NCBI RefSeq assembly: GCF_027887165.1
Contig: NC_077229.1
Coordinates: 373,689,573-373,753,572 of the forward strand
Direction: 5' to 3'
DNA from: Monodelphis domestica
Taxonomy: Eukaryota; Chordata; Mammalia; Didelphimorphia; Didelphidae
DNA: 64,000 bases
Positions 22,203-33,594 of the stretch are shown here, piece after piece. The notes under the pieces were generated by a model. It saw only the letters and a list, made by a program, of their open reading frames with translations, made no database searches and was not told the origin of the DNA. The position numbers and the translations under genes were made by a program. How positions within the stretch are numbered: the stretch's first letter is position 1; each line of letters begins with the position of its first letter.

Positions 22203-23797
22203 ATTATTTTACATAAAGCATTCTTTTAAACTCTTTGAATAGGCTGATACATTTCCAGGTTTTTTCTGCAGTTGTAGGCTTATAGATTTGTAAAGTGGCC
22301 TGCTCCTAAATTGATTGCCATCTCTAGCCTTGCAACTAGAGAGATTATTAACCCAGAAAAAGCAAGTGTTGCTGTCATGAAGATGCTGATCATGATGTAA
22401 ACAGATAAAATTTCAGTTGCACTTTGTTTTCTGTTTATCATATGCTTGTGGTAGGGATTTCGTGAGTGCTGATGTTTAACATAAACAGATCTTCTTCCTA
22501 CCCAGACATGGTTTGAAGATATGTTCATCTCCTAGTTAACTGAGGAAATAGTAGCCACGAAAACCATGGTGAATGTCAGCAGCTTAGCAGAATTATATAG
22601 TCCCATACCCATGGTCTGGGTAGTTAAAGCAAGAGAGAAATTTACATTGTTTGGAAATGTATTTATTTGTCATTTTAAGTCTACACATGATTGATGATTT
22701 GGGTTCTGGAATAGATTTTATCTATCAAAATATTACAAAAAAACTTTTTGGATCATCTTTAAATAACTAAATTTGTTAGAAGGAACAGATTTGTTATTAA
22801 GGAACAAAGAAAGACATTAAGCCAATTTAGTAATGTGAAACAAGCTTTGAGAAGGGTTGAGGGACCATGTCAGCTATTAACAAAAAAACCCATTGTAGCT
22901 GGCATTTTGAAAGATGAACATGGTCACCTGGGACCCTCAGAAAGGAAGGATAATCCCAGCATATAGGAAGCCTATTTTTCTCTCCTTTTCTTTTGTTTAC
23001 CTGCCTTATCTTCCTAAAGAATAATCACAGGTAATTAGTCCTACATTTTAATGTAGTGTACCTTATTTATTTATTTTTCTTTCTGAGGTATTAAAAATCT
23101 AGACTGAATTTGCCAAATATTGTAGGGAGAAAAGTTTCATAAGACTTTTGACATTTCCTAATTGTCGTTGCCGTGCTTTTGTGTCCGTAGGTGCCTCGTG
23201 GCTGTGTTTGCTTGTCCTTTATTGGTACAAAGTGAGTCTGTGCCTTTGTTATCTTGCCCATTCTGGAACAAAGGAAAATTACTCTTATCAGCTAAATTGT
23301 GTGGTTTTGGGGAAATATGTCCTAATTCCATTCAATGAAAATTTCTGGACATGAAGAAAAGGTTACATAATAATATAACAATAGTTTCAAGTTTTTTTCT
23401 TCATGTGCACTTCCTCACAAAAACATTCTTGTCCAGGAAGTCCAAACATCATATATATAAGCCATTTCAATTTCTCAGCTGAGAAAAAAATGCAGGTTTC
23501 CCCCTCTCCCCTTAGAATACCTATAAGACAATCCAGGTAGTTATAAAAGTACAAAGAATACAAGAGGACAAGTCTAACAGAAGATTGTCAAGAGTTGACC
23601 TGTGTGATGGAATAAACAGTGAAAAGTTAGCATCAAATGTTTAAAAATTATAAATTCAAAAGGGCTTTGGGGTGGGGTGGGAGTTGGCTTGGGAAAAGGT
23701 GTTACCAGGATTGCAAGTATAGTAGATGAGACATACTAGCTTTCTTTAAACAGTGGCATTGTAAGCAAGTGTGCACTTTAATGCTATTTGCTCAAAA

Positions 23798-23803
23798 AAT
23801 AAA
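23798..23803 (+). terminator. Candidate distal RETREG1 poly(A) signal
   Basis: A canonical AATAAA in CTCAAAAAATAAATGTGATT lies about 2.1 kb after the stop, followed by a T/G-containing stretch. It is the best visible end for the long transcript. Confidence 0.5.
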
Positions 23804-23820
23804 TGTGATTATAATGTATC

Positions 23821-24399
23821 CAACACAGCAAACTCTTCTCAAAATGTTAATTAAACCGAGAAACATATAATGAAAGGAGTAGTTGTCGAGGCTTTTTGTA
23901 TATAATCCTTTTTCTGGTTTTGAGATATAGTTGTAAAACAGTTGTGCATTTGCCCTTGTGTTTGAGAACTCGTGTGTTGTGTCATCTGGCACATTTTTTT
24001 AAAAAATGGCAGTTTCCCCACCAGGGATCTCGCTACACATGCTTTATCAATACCGTGGCATTGTATCTTTCCCCTGTTAAAAATCTCCTATCAAATCAAA
24101 AAGAATTCAGTCAAGGTGAACCAGGTGTACCTTTTCAATCCTAAATGTGTTAGAATAATTGTTCTCTAATTTCATGCAGAACACGCCGAGTTACAGTACA
24201 TAATAATACAGTAGAGATGATTATAGACTGTCTTATAAAATAACAAAATAAGGCTGGAAAAGTGGAGGTTTACTATTTTGGAAGATCAAATTGGACTTTG
24301 GAGAAAAGACTATTTTCCCATTTTGAAAGGCCTTTGATTCTTGCTTATCCTATTAGCTTAAAAATAGATTCTTCCCTACCAAGGACCTTTTTAGAATCA
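23821..24399. other. Intergenic, nothing recognised
   Basis: Sequence downstream of the likely RETREG1 end; no gene or clear repeat. Confidence 0.45.
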
Positions 24400-24605
24400 T
24401 AGACTATAAGAGCTGAAAGGGACCTTAAAATCATCTAATCTCATCCCTTCATTTTACAGATAAAGAAACTGAGGCCCAGAGAGTAGAACGTAAGCTCCTC
24501 TGAGGGCAAGACTCAATTGGGGGACTTGACCTTTGACTCCCCAGTGCCCAGCACAGTGCCTAGAATATTACAGGCATTTAATAAATGCTTATTCATTTGA
24601 ATTAA
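24400..24605 (+). mobile_element. MIR3-like SINE joined to an L2 3' end
   Basis: AGAATCATAGACTATAAGAG, AGCTGAAAGGGACCTTAAAA and GAAACTGAGGCCCAGAGAG are MIR3-like. GTAAGCTCCTCTGAGGGCAA, CAGTGCCCAGCACAGTGCCT and TTTAATAAATGCTTATTCAT form an L2 3' end. Confidence 0.75.
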
Positions 24606-25174
24606 TAAAGAAACATTTGTTTTACAACCATGTAGCAAGGGAGGGGGGGAGCAATGATCTTTAATAAAATGAAACTTTTGGTATAAAAAATTGAGAGATC
24701 TTGTTGAAATTTCCTACATTTAAAGGGGGAGGGGATAATCACACATCCCAGAACATGTTAAATTTATCTTGGAGTTTAAAGCAAGACATTTAAGAGAAAC
24801 AAAGCAACTTTGACATTCATAATAAGAACCATTTGTTTAAGAAATGTGTGCTTAATGTTAACATTTTTCCAGCATTTGTGCAGAGTTGCTGTCCTTGGCA
24901 TTGTGGGAAGGAACATTAAATTTGAAATGGTTGTTGCCTTCTTGAAGTTTACTGTTAAGTTCAGGGGGTCAGGCTGGGGTATTTTAAATACTTTTTTGAT
25001 TTGAATACTCAAATTGTCCTGCTATAGTTGGTGGCAAGAGTGGAATTATTCTGGGATATTCGACTGAACTACCATTTAATGTTAGATGGTAATGCTGGAT
25101 GGTCCAAAAATTAGATTTTTATGCATTCCTATCCCTTCTTTCCACTACTGTGTTAGTCTGTCTTAAGCTAGATG

Positions 25175-25365
25175 GAAATAAGCAAATTTGGGATCTGTTT
25201 CTATTTTTATGGCCTGAAGCAAATCACTTCACTGCCCATGTGCCTCAGTTTCTCCTTCCATAAAATGAGGATTCTACTACTTATTCCCACTCTACCTCAC
25301 CATGATATTGTGAGAACAAATGAGAAAGTTAATTCTTCAGATAAAAGACACTGTGTAAACCAACG
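25175..25365 (+). mobile_element. MIR SINE
   Basis: 'aagcaaatcacttcactgcc', GTGCCTCAGTTTCTCCTTCC, 'aaaatgagga' and 'gatattgtgagaacaaatgaga' follow MIR order. Confidence 0.7.
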
Positions 25366-26729
25366 TACTTATTATTTGACAATGTTAATTATGATGCCTT
25401 CCTTTTGAGCATTAAAATAAAGGCATAATATGCCGGTGCCTACTCAAATGGAAATTCTTCTAAGATTTTCACAGCTTAGCACAAATGCAGACTTTCTTGA
25501 ATTGAATTGGTTTTATTTTTTGAGTGTTTATGAAGGAAGGCTGAATGATAATTTGTGATAATTGAGCAGAATCTTATGAAATATTAAAATCTGTTTTTAT
25601 TTAGTTTGGATTTATTATTCATTCTTAACTGAATAAGAAAAACCTTGGCCTAAGGAGAACCCCAGAAGTCAGTTGGTCTATTCAGACTAAAGTCTCTGAA
25701 CCAAACACTGTGACAGATATCTAAGGGTTAATTCAAGTTTATCATGAATGTACTCCATGAATCACCTGTAGACTCCATATATCCAGATAACCAGAAATTT
25801 AGGAGGTTGCAAAATGTCTTAAAACTTTATGGAAGTATCCTTTGCAGCACTTTACTTAAAATGAATGTTTTATAAACATGGAATAATTGATAGCAATTGT
25901 TTGTAAACCATTTAATAAATGTCTGTTAGTTTTTACCTTTTATTATGTTTTCTTTTAATCCTCAAAAATGAGCTATAATCCAATGTATTGCCCACCTATA
26001 AAACTAGGAATGACCAATAATAGAGGTTTATGAAAAAAATCATTATTTTGAATTATTTTTTAGAGCTAATATTTGGATTTTGTTAGAACTATTAGGATGT
26101 TTTCAATTAATAACAGTAGAGTTAAGAATCCGGTTAGCTTTCATATTCTGGATTCTTTTACTAAGTGTTGACAAGTCTTGCTCAGGGCCCCAGCTTGATG
26201 CCTTGAAATAATGAGGAGCCAATACTTTGTGTATGTTGTCTCTTTATGGAATAAAAATATATCCTAACTCCAGATTTATTAAAATGAAGGATATCTCAAG
26301 GAATATCACAGAATATGAAAACAATTCTTATTCAAATGCTTATATCTGAGCAAATTTTGTTATTTATCTATAAAAGGATTTAAAAGTCTTAAAAAACCTT
26401 CTCAGTGGGCTGTAAGCCCCCAGAATTTTAACCAATAAATAATGAGGCCATTTCCCTGAGAATTACATCTTTTGTTAATAGAAGAATGCACTCTATTAAT
26501 AAAAGATGGGTCCATCTTGTCTGGCTCTTATTTGGGAAGAGCTCCATAAGCCCTGACCCTCTCCTATGGGGAAGTGTGTCTTCTTTCAGATTGTCATGTC
26601 CTTTGGACATCCCCCTTGCATGCCCAGTTGATAGATATTTTGAAAGAGAAGGTAGTCTTGGAAATCTCAACTCTTCTACCATTACTTCATGGGGGATGGA
26701 AGGGCAGGCTATTCTTCAGGTGGGTGAAT
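25366..26729. other. Intergenic, nothing recognised
   Basis: AT-rich sequence with no gene. Open frames at 26428-26786 overlap each other on both strands and look like chance. Confidence 0.45.
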
Positions 26730-26737
26730 CCTTATAG

Positions 26738-27079
26738 AAGTGATGGCAAACCTTTTACAGACTGTGTGCCGTGCCCCATCCCCTGACCCCAGCCCCAGAC
26801 TGCATGCCATGCTATGCCCCTGTACCAAGTGCCAGGTATGCCCTGCCCCCACCCTTACCCCACACAGGGGAGGAAGAGAGCACTCCTATTGGGCTGCTGG
26901 GTGGAGGGGCAGGTAATGTGAGAAAATGTTATCAGGCATTATGGAGAGGGGGAAGGAAAGGAGCTCCACCTAAGTCCTTCTCCCTACCAATGAACTCTGG
27001 GGTGGGGGTGGCATGTGTGCCCACAAAGAGTTCTGTGTGTGTCATCTTTGGCGTGTGTGCCATAGATTCACCATCACTG
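26738..27079 (+). mobile_element. hAT-like non-autonomous DNA transposon (MITE)
   Basis: The left end AAGTGATGGCAAACC and the right end ...TTCACCATCACTG are near-perfect inverted repeats of the CAGTGATGGYRAA type. An 8-base duplication, CCTTATAG (26730-26737) and CCCTATAG (27080-27087), flanks it, the size expected for hAT elements. The interior is GC-rich, with no transposase frame. Confidence 0.78.
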
Positions 27080-27629
27080 CCCTATAGCTTCACTAAGCTT
27101 AGAGAAACTGGCATCTTCTTTGCTTTCAAATGCTTTGGGGAAGATATTCTTGCTTATAGAAAAAGAAGGATCTTTATCCTTTCAAAGCCTTTAACAAAAG
27201 ATAAAAGGTCCCAAATCAGTTAGATGCTTTGGGGCCTGGGAATAAATTATTTATCTTGGGAGCTGGCAGGCCTTGGGAGGTTAAGTGGTTTGGGAAAATG
27301 AACAGTTTCACACAGAAATGTTACTAACAAATAATAAAATTCAACTAATTTTCCTCAGGACATTTCTCAAAAACACTAAAAAATAATGAAGCACCTTTAA
27401 CAATAATCTCAGCATTCATGAATGATGAACTGAGCAACTCAACATTATTCTTCTCGTACTACTAAATTGTTCAGTCTAGTTGATCAATCAGTATTTGAAT
27501 ACTACTCTCTGCTAGGTAAAAGGTAGGAGTGAGCGGGTGGGGGATATGATACTTTGTTCTTGAATATTTAATAATTCAATGAATTAAGTATTCTACATCA
27601 ATATTAGGTACTGGGACAGTCAGAAGTAC

Positions 27630-27715
27630 AAGCTTTCTCATTTGTATGAAGCACTTTGATGTTTACAAACTGTTTTATATGTATCATTCCATTTGATTGA
27701 AATTAAAAATAGGCT
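27630..27715 (+). mobile_element. CORE-type SINE fragment
   Basis: 'gaagcactttgatgtttacaaactg' and 'tatcattccatttgat' are the 5' half of the class. Confidence 0.5.
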
Positions 27716-27764
27716 CTGGGTTCATCTATTATGTGAGGCAAAAATATTATAGTATGAAATAAGG

Positions 27765-28010
27765 AGCAGCTAGATTAGGTGTGGGGTTAGGAAAATTATT
27801 CTCCCTGGGTTCAAATCTGGCTTCAGACACTTTTATTAGCTGTATGACATTAAGTCATTTAATAACCCTATTTGCCTCAGTTCCTCATCAGTTTTTTTTA
27901 AAAAGCTGGAAGGAGAGGAAACTGGCAAACCACTCCAGTATCTTTGCCAAGAAAACCTCAAATGGGGTCACAAAGATTGGACTGGACTGAAACAGACCAA
28001 ACCACAAAAT
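27765..28010 (+). mobile_element. tRNA-headed SINE with long tail
   Basis: 'ggagcagctagattaggtg', CCTGGGTTCAAATCTGGCTT, 'ggaaactggcaaaccactcc', AGTATCTTTGCCAAGAAAAC and CTCAAATGGGGTCACAAAGA match the consensus; same subfamily as 17710-17937. Confidence 0.85.
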
Positions 28011-28544
28011 AAGCAGATGAAAGGAACCTCAGAAACAACTGAAGAATACAATATAATTATGTGCCAAATTATGTAGAGCAAACTAAACATTCACTCAAGG
28101 AACCAGCTAGCTAAATCGTTGAAGAACCAGGGCAATGCAGGATGGAGGATAGACAACTAGGACAATGTGACATAGAGGTCAGAGAACCAGGATTGTTTGA
28201 AAGTCAGAAAAACAAGGAAAGGGATGAGTTTGTTTTAATTGAGAATAAAGCTGAGAAATGGGGAAGTTACATTACATTTAGCTAATAGTTTCATTTCTCC
28301 GGCATAGTATTATTGGGCAAAAGCCTGCTTTACATAGTATTAGGAATGTGTGGAAGAGTAGAAGTACCAAATGTGGGACAAAAGTTGTCAAGAGTTTTTT
28401 AGTGAAGACAGAGAAAAGTTGGTTAACAGCTTGAAAAGGATAGCAAGGACAATATGAGATTAAAGCATGGAGGAAGTATGAGAATACGGTAATGATTCTA
28501 AAGAGGAAAAATGATGATGAAATTTAAGAGGGAAAAATGTAAAA

Positions 28545-29075
28545 TCAGCCAATAAACAATAAGCATCTATTATGCACATTCCCTTGTGTTAAGCACTTGG
28601 AATATAAAAAGAGGTAAAAGACAATCCCTGCCCTTAAGGAGTTCACAATTTTACGGGGAGATAACAAATGTATATAAACACCATGTACAGGATAAATAGA
28701 AAATAATTAACAGCAAAGGCATTAGAATTAGGAGGGATTGGGAAAGGCTCCTTGCAGAAGATGGAATTTTATTTGACATTTTAAGGAAGCCAAGGAAACC
28801 AAGAGGCAGAGATGAGGAAGGAGAGCATTCCAGGAATGGAGGACAGAGAGAGAAAATGTCCAGAGCTAAGAGACAGAGAATTTTATTCATGAAGACTCAT
28901 AGCTTCTAGAATAAAAACAAGACAAAGGGAACTAATAGCTCTGAATGTCAAGCAGAGTATTTATATTTGATCCTGGAGATGGCAGAGAGCCACTGGAGTT
29001 TGTTGAGTAAGACATGGTTGGACCTGAACTTTAGGGAAACCATTTTGGTGGCTAAATGGAAGATGGATTGGAGTG
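28545..29075 (+). repeat. Unassigned multicopy interspersed repeat, longest copy
   Basis: It runs: 'aataagcatctattatgcac', 'gtgttaagcacttgg', 'aatccctgcccttaaggagttcaca', 'ggaaaggctccttgcagaagatgg', GGAGAGCATTCCAGGAATGG, 'tttgatcctggagatggcagagagcc', ACTGGAGTTTGTTGAGTAAG. I recognise the motif set as a common marsupial repeat but cannot assign its class with confidence. Partial relatives are at 6225, 20860, 31438, 36400, 46965 and 59180. Confidence 0.65.
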
Positions 29076-29319
29076 GGGGAAAACTTAAAAGTGGGGGAAA
29101 ACAAAACAAACTACAGGTATAGGATAAAGATGGCGGAACAATACCTTGTATGAAATGCATCTAGGGTTTTTTGGTAAACTGCAACCTCAGCATAAATCAG
29201 CACAGACTTGGCAACCAAAAGCTAATGCAATCTTAAATTGTAGGTGTCAAGTTCTTTAAAGAGACAGAGGATTCCCTTATCGCTATAAAAGGTGGAGGAT
29301 GGGAATAAGCATTTATGTA

Positions 29320-29552
29320 ATATCTACTTGTGAAGCACTTGGCTAAATGTTTTATAAATATCTCATTTGGTACTCATAACAACTCTACAAGGTGGGTGCT
29401 ATCTCCATTTTATAGTTGAGTAAACTGAGGCAAATGTATTCTATGATTTCCCCATGGTCACACAACCACTAAGTGTCTGAAGCTGGATTGAACTCTGGAC
29501 TTTCTGGCCCTAGGCTCAGTGCTCTATTGGTTGTGCCACTTAGCTGCCTAAA
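29320..29552 (+). mobile_element. CORE-type SINE
   Basis: 'aaatatctcatttggtactcataacaac', 'gagtaaactgaggcaaatg', 'aagtgtctgaagctgg' and 'gccacttagctgcc' match the full class order. Confidence 0.8.
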
Positions 29553-29579
29553 GTAATACATACAAAAGAGTGTCTCAAA

Positions 29580-29800
29580 TGTTCAAATAAGTTGCATTAA
29601 TAGCAATAGTGTTAGAACACATCTAGAATGTTGTTATCCAATTTTGGGTGCCATACTTAGAGAACATATTGATATACTAGAGCAAATGCAGAAGATGACA
29701 GCCAGAACAATGAGGCAACTCAAAGCCATGTCATGAAAGGTTCACAAGTTTAGAGAGCCAGGGCAGTGCTGTTCTTTTGTTTCCTGATATTGAGACCTTT
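29580..29800 (+). mobile_element. CR1/L3 LINE fragment (ORF2 C terminus)
   Basis: The plus strand reads RTHLECCYPILGAILREHID and ILEQMQKMTARTMR. This matches the CR1/L3 ORF2 ending VRPHLEYxVQFWAP...DIExLERVQRRATKM. It is decayed and 5'-truncated. Confidence 0.7.
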
Positions 29801-31104
29801 CATGGAAAATCAGGAAGGTAGCAAGGTTGGACTTTATTTGAAGATAACCTCTTTTCCTCCTCTTGGAGTGATGCTATCTCACAGGATGTGGGTTTTTCCT
29901 AAAAGTCACTGGTTTTTTTTAGGGGGGGAACTGTCTTTTGACTCTTCTGTATATATATAGAAGAAAATACTTCACCACACATGAATTTTAATGTTTCATA
30001 TAAATACTTCTTTGGACTATCAATAGTATATTTTATTTCCTTATAATCACACATCCAAACACATCTCAAAGAGTCAAAGGAATAAGATCTAGAGTCAGAA
30101 TTTTAGTCTAAGTTATTTCAACAAAGGAAATAACAGACTGGGAGAAATGAACTGATTTTTTTTTTCAAATTTTCAAAGTAAATAATAATGCCAAAATATA
30201 AACCTGATCTTCTCTATTCCAAGTCTAGTACACAATCTACTACAAGTATCAGGTTGCAAATATTTCAATAGACTTGATGATACTTATCCTTCCTAATAAG
30301 TATATGCACACTCTTACTCATGTGGCTTGTTCCCAGTTTAAACAGAAGCTGTTTTTGACATATAAGCAGACAAGAAAGCAAGCTAATCTCTCAAATGTCA
30401 ACAGGAGTTGTCACCACTCCCTCTTCTGGATAAGACCCCCTTTGTGCTTTTTCAAGTCAGTGGAAAGTGACTCCTCCCTAAGAGTACATTTGATGAGATG
30501 ATACCTCAAAATTAAAAATCTGTCAAGAAGAATTTTTTGAAATTCAATTTAAAAAACTATAACTAACATTTAAACATGAGAAGCTTTTCATTAGTTGCAG
30601 TGACCAAAAAAAATCAACCAGCTGGAGATCAGTCTTCTGTTGCTGCACATTTCCACAATGAGCTGGACTAGTCTTGAAATGATAGATATGAAGTCTGTTC
30701 TCAAAGCTATTCCAGCTTATTAGATCTACAAGATCACACCTTTGGAGAGTCTCCTGTTACCTCCATAAAAAGATGAAGCATTCAAGTATGAGGTAAGTAA
30801 TCAGAGCAGGAAGTAATATTGGAATCCAATTAGATCATAAAAATATTTTGTCTATTCAGTATATGTAATATTGTGATAGTATGTTTGGACCACCATCTAT
30901 CTAAAATTAGAACATATTAAATTCTGTTTTGCTTAAACACAGGAAATATAAATTTTGACATTAGGAACTTTAAGTCATTGGTTGCAATAACATTTTAATC
31001 CCACCAACAACCACCTTTTCTAAGTAAACGGGATGCAAGGGTCCACATATGCTTGAAGTATTACCAATAATATTAAAATCTGTGACATCTTAATGCCATA
31101 GTTT
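29801..31104. other. Intergenic, nothing recognised
   Basis: AT-rich sequence without a recognised gene; open frames are short and unsupported. Confidence 0.45.
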
Positions 31105-31438
31105 TTAAAGAAGTCATTGGTCTTTAAGATTTGCAAAACACTTTGCATATAAATCATCACATCTGATCTTCACAACAAACTTATAAGGTAGGTGCTGTTA
31201 TTTTCAGGTTTTTATAAATAGTAATAAAATAGCAAGTATTTTTATGGTGTTTTAAGATTTGCAAAGCACTTTATGTAACCCTGCAAGGTAAATAACTACT
31301 CCAGTTTTACATACATGGAAACTGAAGCTTAGAGAGGTTGTGGCTTGCCCAGTTAAAGTTAGTATCTAAGGCAGAGTTCAAAATCAAACTTCTTGACTTC
31401 AAAGGTAAAATCTCTACCTACTATGCCACCTAGCTGTT
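31105..31438 (+). mobile_element. Two adjoining CORE-type SINEs
   Basis: 31105-31205 keeps 'gatttgcaaaacactttgcat...cttataaggtaggtgctgtta'. 31215-31438 repeats 'aagatttgcaaagcactttatg', 'catggaaactgaagcttagag' and ends 'ctatgccacctagctg'. Confidence 0.75.
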
Positions 31439-31745
31439 AAGCATTTTATTAAATATCTACTATATGCCTGGCACTGTGGCTAGGGCTACAAAGGCAAACA
31501 AACAAACAAACAAACAAAAAACCCAACCAAAGACGTAAACAGTTCTTTTGCTCAAGAAGCTTAAATTTTATTGGAAGGAATATAAATTATACCTAAAAAA
31601 TTAAATATATTCAAAGTTATGGTAGGGCAGAGGGTGAGCCCTTGATCAAGTGCTTCAAGTTACACAGAAGCAATGAGCTTTGAAGGAAGAGATTTTAAGG
31701 AACAAAGGTGAAAAGGAAGTGAATTCTAGGTATGGGGAGAAGAAG
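31438..31745 (+). repeat. Unassigned multicopy repeat copy with (CAAA)n
   Basis: 'ttattaaatatctactatatgcctggcactgtg', 'ctcaagaagcttaaattttattggaagg' and later 'agtgaattctaggtatgggg' parallel the copy at 28545. A (CAAA)n run lies at 31493-31517. Confidence 0.55.
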
Positions 31746-31754
31746 CAGAACCTG

Positions 31755-32145
31755 TGTATTGGTCCTATCATAGTAATTGTTAGCATTTTATATAGTGTTT
31801 TTAGGTTTGCAGAAACTTAATGTCCTTATTTGATCCCCCAAGTCCTGCAGAATAGGTGCAATTATTAGCTTCACTTTACACATGTGGAAACTGAGGCAAT
31901 GAGGTTACATTACTACGTGCTAGATATCTCCTAAGCACTGGAGATATAAGAAATAAGTAGTTGCCCTCAAGGCTCTCAGAATCTAAATGGGAAGTAGTAC
32001 TAAGTACAAACTCGTTATACATACAATATACAAAATCGGCAAAAAAAAAAAGGCCCTCGGATCTAAGGCAATATTGGAACTCGGGGCTTTCCGACTACAA
32101 TTATCAGTACTCTATCCACTTTTCCACTTCTTTGGGGACCTAAAA
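31755..32145 (+). mobile_element. CORE-type SINE remnants and repeat head
   Basis: 31755-31905 is SINE-like ('atatagtgtttttaggtttgcag...catgtggaaactgaggcaat'). 31905-32000 resembles the 28545 repeat head. 32060-32145 resembles a SINE tail ending 'cagtactctatccacttttccac'. Confidence 0.5.
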
Positions 32146-32479
32146 ATACTACCACTGGAGCACCTCCCACCAGAGTAGAGTGCTGATGGGCTCAAAACGC
32201 AGATCGAAAGGCATTTACAAGTGGGGATTTATTTTGCCCGATTGTACAATAAAAACATTGCAAGTCTAGTAGTTGTTTGGTGGTTGATGTTGTTTTTGGT
32301 CAGTGATAGTAAGGGATGGATATGAAAGAGGAAAAAAATGCTATCTGAAAAAATAAATTAGTATATGTGCTGCCGAAGCGACCACTTGAAAAAATAAATT
32401 AACGACATAAGCCTGACAGTGCTATCAAAGCCTGCAGTGCTCGCAGAATCACTTCTGAAGCATTTCTGGAATCTAAGGA

Positions 32480-33480
32480 CAACAGCTGGACGCTAGGCTT
32501 GGGCTCCAAGAAGATTGAGCCAAATTACGCCTTTGAGGGTGCAAACACACGCGGACCTGGACCTGGAAGCAGCTCGATACTTCCGTCATTTCCTTCCGCG
32601 ATGACGCCACATAAGTCACCCTGACCCAGGATAGGCTAAGGTTATGGGAGGAGAAAGGAGAAGGGGAAGGACGTAGGTGAATTCCAGCCAAGCAGAAGAA
32701 GCCGCCCTGGGCTTCCGGGGCACAGGTCAGGAGACCGAGAGGTTGCTGCTGACTGACACAGAATTCACCCAATCCGCTACACTCGAGGTAGGCTACTTCC
32801 GTCACGAGGCAAGACTTCCTGTCTCTAGTCCCAGAACTTCTGGCGGAAGGCGGAAGTCTCCGTCTCTGGCCCGTGGCGAGCTCGGCTGGCCGGCTCTCCG
32901 GGCCCTGCGAGGTGGGGTGAGTGGCCGAGCTAGACGGGGCGGCACCGCAGCGCTAGAGCCTTTCGAGCTGGCTTTGCGATGGCGTCGTATACGTGCATCA
33001 CCTGCCGGGTGGCGTTCAAGGACGCGGACATCCAGCGCGCCCATTACAAAAGCGACTGGCACCGCTACAACCTGAAGCGGAAGGTCGCCGACATGGCCCC
33101 GGTGACGGCGGAGAACTTTCAGGAACGGGTCCTGGCTCAGCGGGCCGTGGCCGAGGAAGAGAGCAAAGGCACTGCCACCTACTGCACCGTCTGCAGCAAG
33201 AAATTCGCCACCTTTAATGCCTACGAGAACCACCTCAAGTCCCGCAGGCACCTCGAACTCGAAAAGAAGGCGGTGCAAGCCGTCAGCAGGAAAGTCGAAA
33301 TGTTAAATGAGAAGAACTTGGAGAAGGGGCTGGCCCCCGACGGCCTGGACAAGGATGCCATGAATTCGGCCATCCAGCAGGCCATCAAAGCGCAGCCGTC
33401 CATGTCCCCGCGAAAAGTAGCCCCGGCTCCCGGAGTGGCCAGGAGCCGGGTGGCAGCTACAGGGGGACCTCAGACCTTGG
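32480..33480 (+). promoter_or_regulatory. ZNF622: CpG-rich promoter region of ZNF622
   Basis: CpG dinucleotides are frequent here and scarce nearly everywhere else in the window. No TATA box is apparent. ETS-type cores occur at 32579-32599 (CTTCCGTCATTTCCTTCCGC region), 32797-32806 and 32843-32856 (GGCGGAAGGCGGAAG). A CRE/ATF-like TGACGCCA lies at 32602-32609. This is the usual layout of a housekeeping promoter; transcription probably starts in about 32780-32960. Confidence 0.75.
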
Positions 33481-33594
33481 ACAGAGACCCCGCTGAGAAA
33501 GCACCCCGACTACAGTGGTTTGAACAACAGAAAAAGAAGTTAGCCAAGCAGCAGGGAGAGAGTGAGGAGGAAGATGAGGACATGGAAGGGGATG
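32979..33594 (+). CDS. ZNF622: ZNF622 coding exon 1 (fingers 1 and 2)
   Basis: The start ATG sits in GCGATGGCG. The exon encodes MASYTCITCRVAFKDADIQR at the N terminus, the second finger YCTVCSKKFATFNAYENHLK, a middle disordered region, the motif RLQWFEQQKKKLAKQQ, and the start of the acidic stretch. It ends with one base of a split Asp codon before the donor GTAAAG at 33595. Confidence 0.96.

Larger units (their letters stand above)
21667..23820 (+). other. RETREG1: Probable RETREG1 3' UTR
   Basis: About 2.1 kb of AT-rich, largely repeat-free sequence follows the stop codon. AATAAA signals lie at 22197-22202 and 23798-23803. The end is set by the second signal; the length is plausible for this gene but no transcript evidence is available here. 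The open frames inside it look like chance. Confidence 0.6.

Noticed and set aside
26771-27223. 150-codon frame
   Set aside because: Most of it is the GC-rich interior of the hAT-like MITE; it does not resemble a transposase.
32677-33075. 132-codon plus-strand frame overlapping the ZNF622 start
   Set aside because: It is out of frame with the conserved ZNF622 coding sequence, and its extra length comes from GC-rich promoter sequence.
32802-33278. 158-codon open frame on the minus strand
   Set aside because: It lies antisense to the GC-rich ZNF622 promoter and first exon; open antisense frames are expected there and the translation shows no known family.
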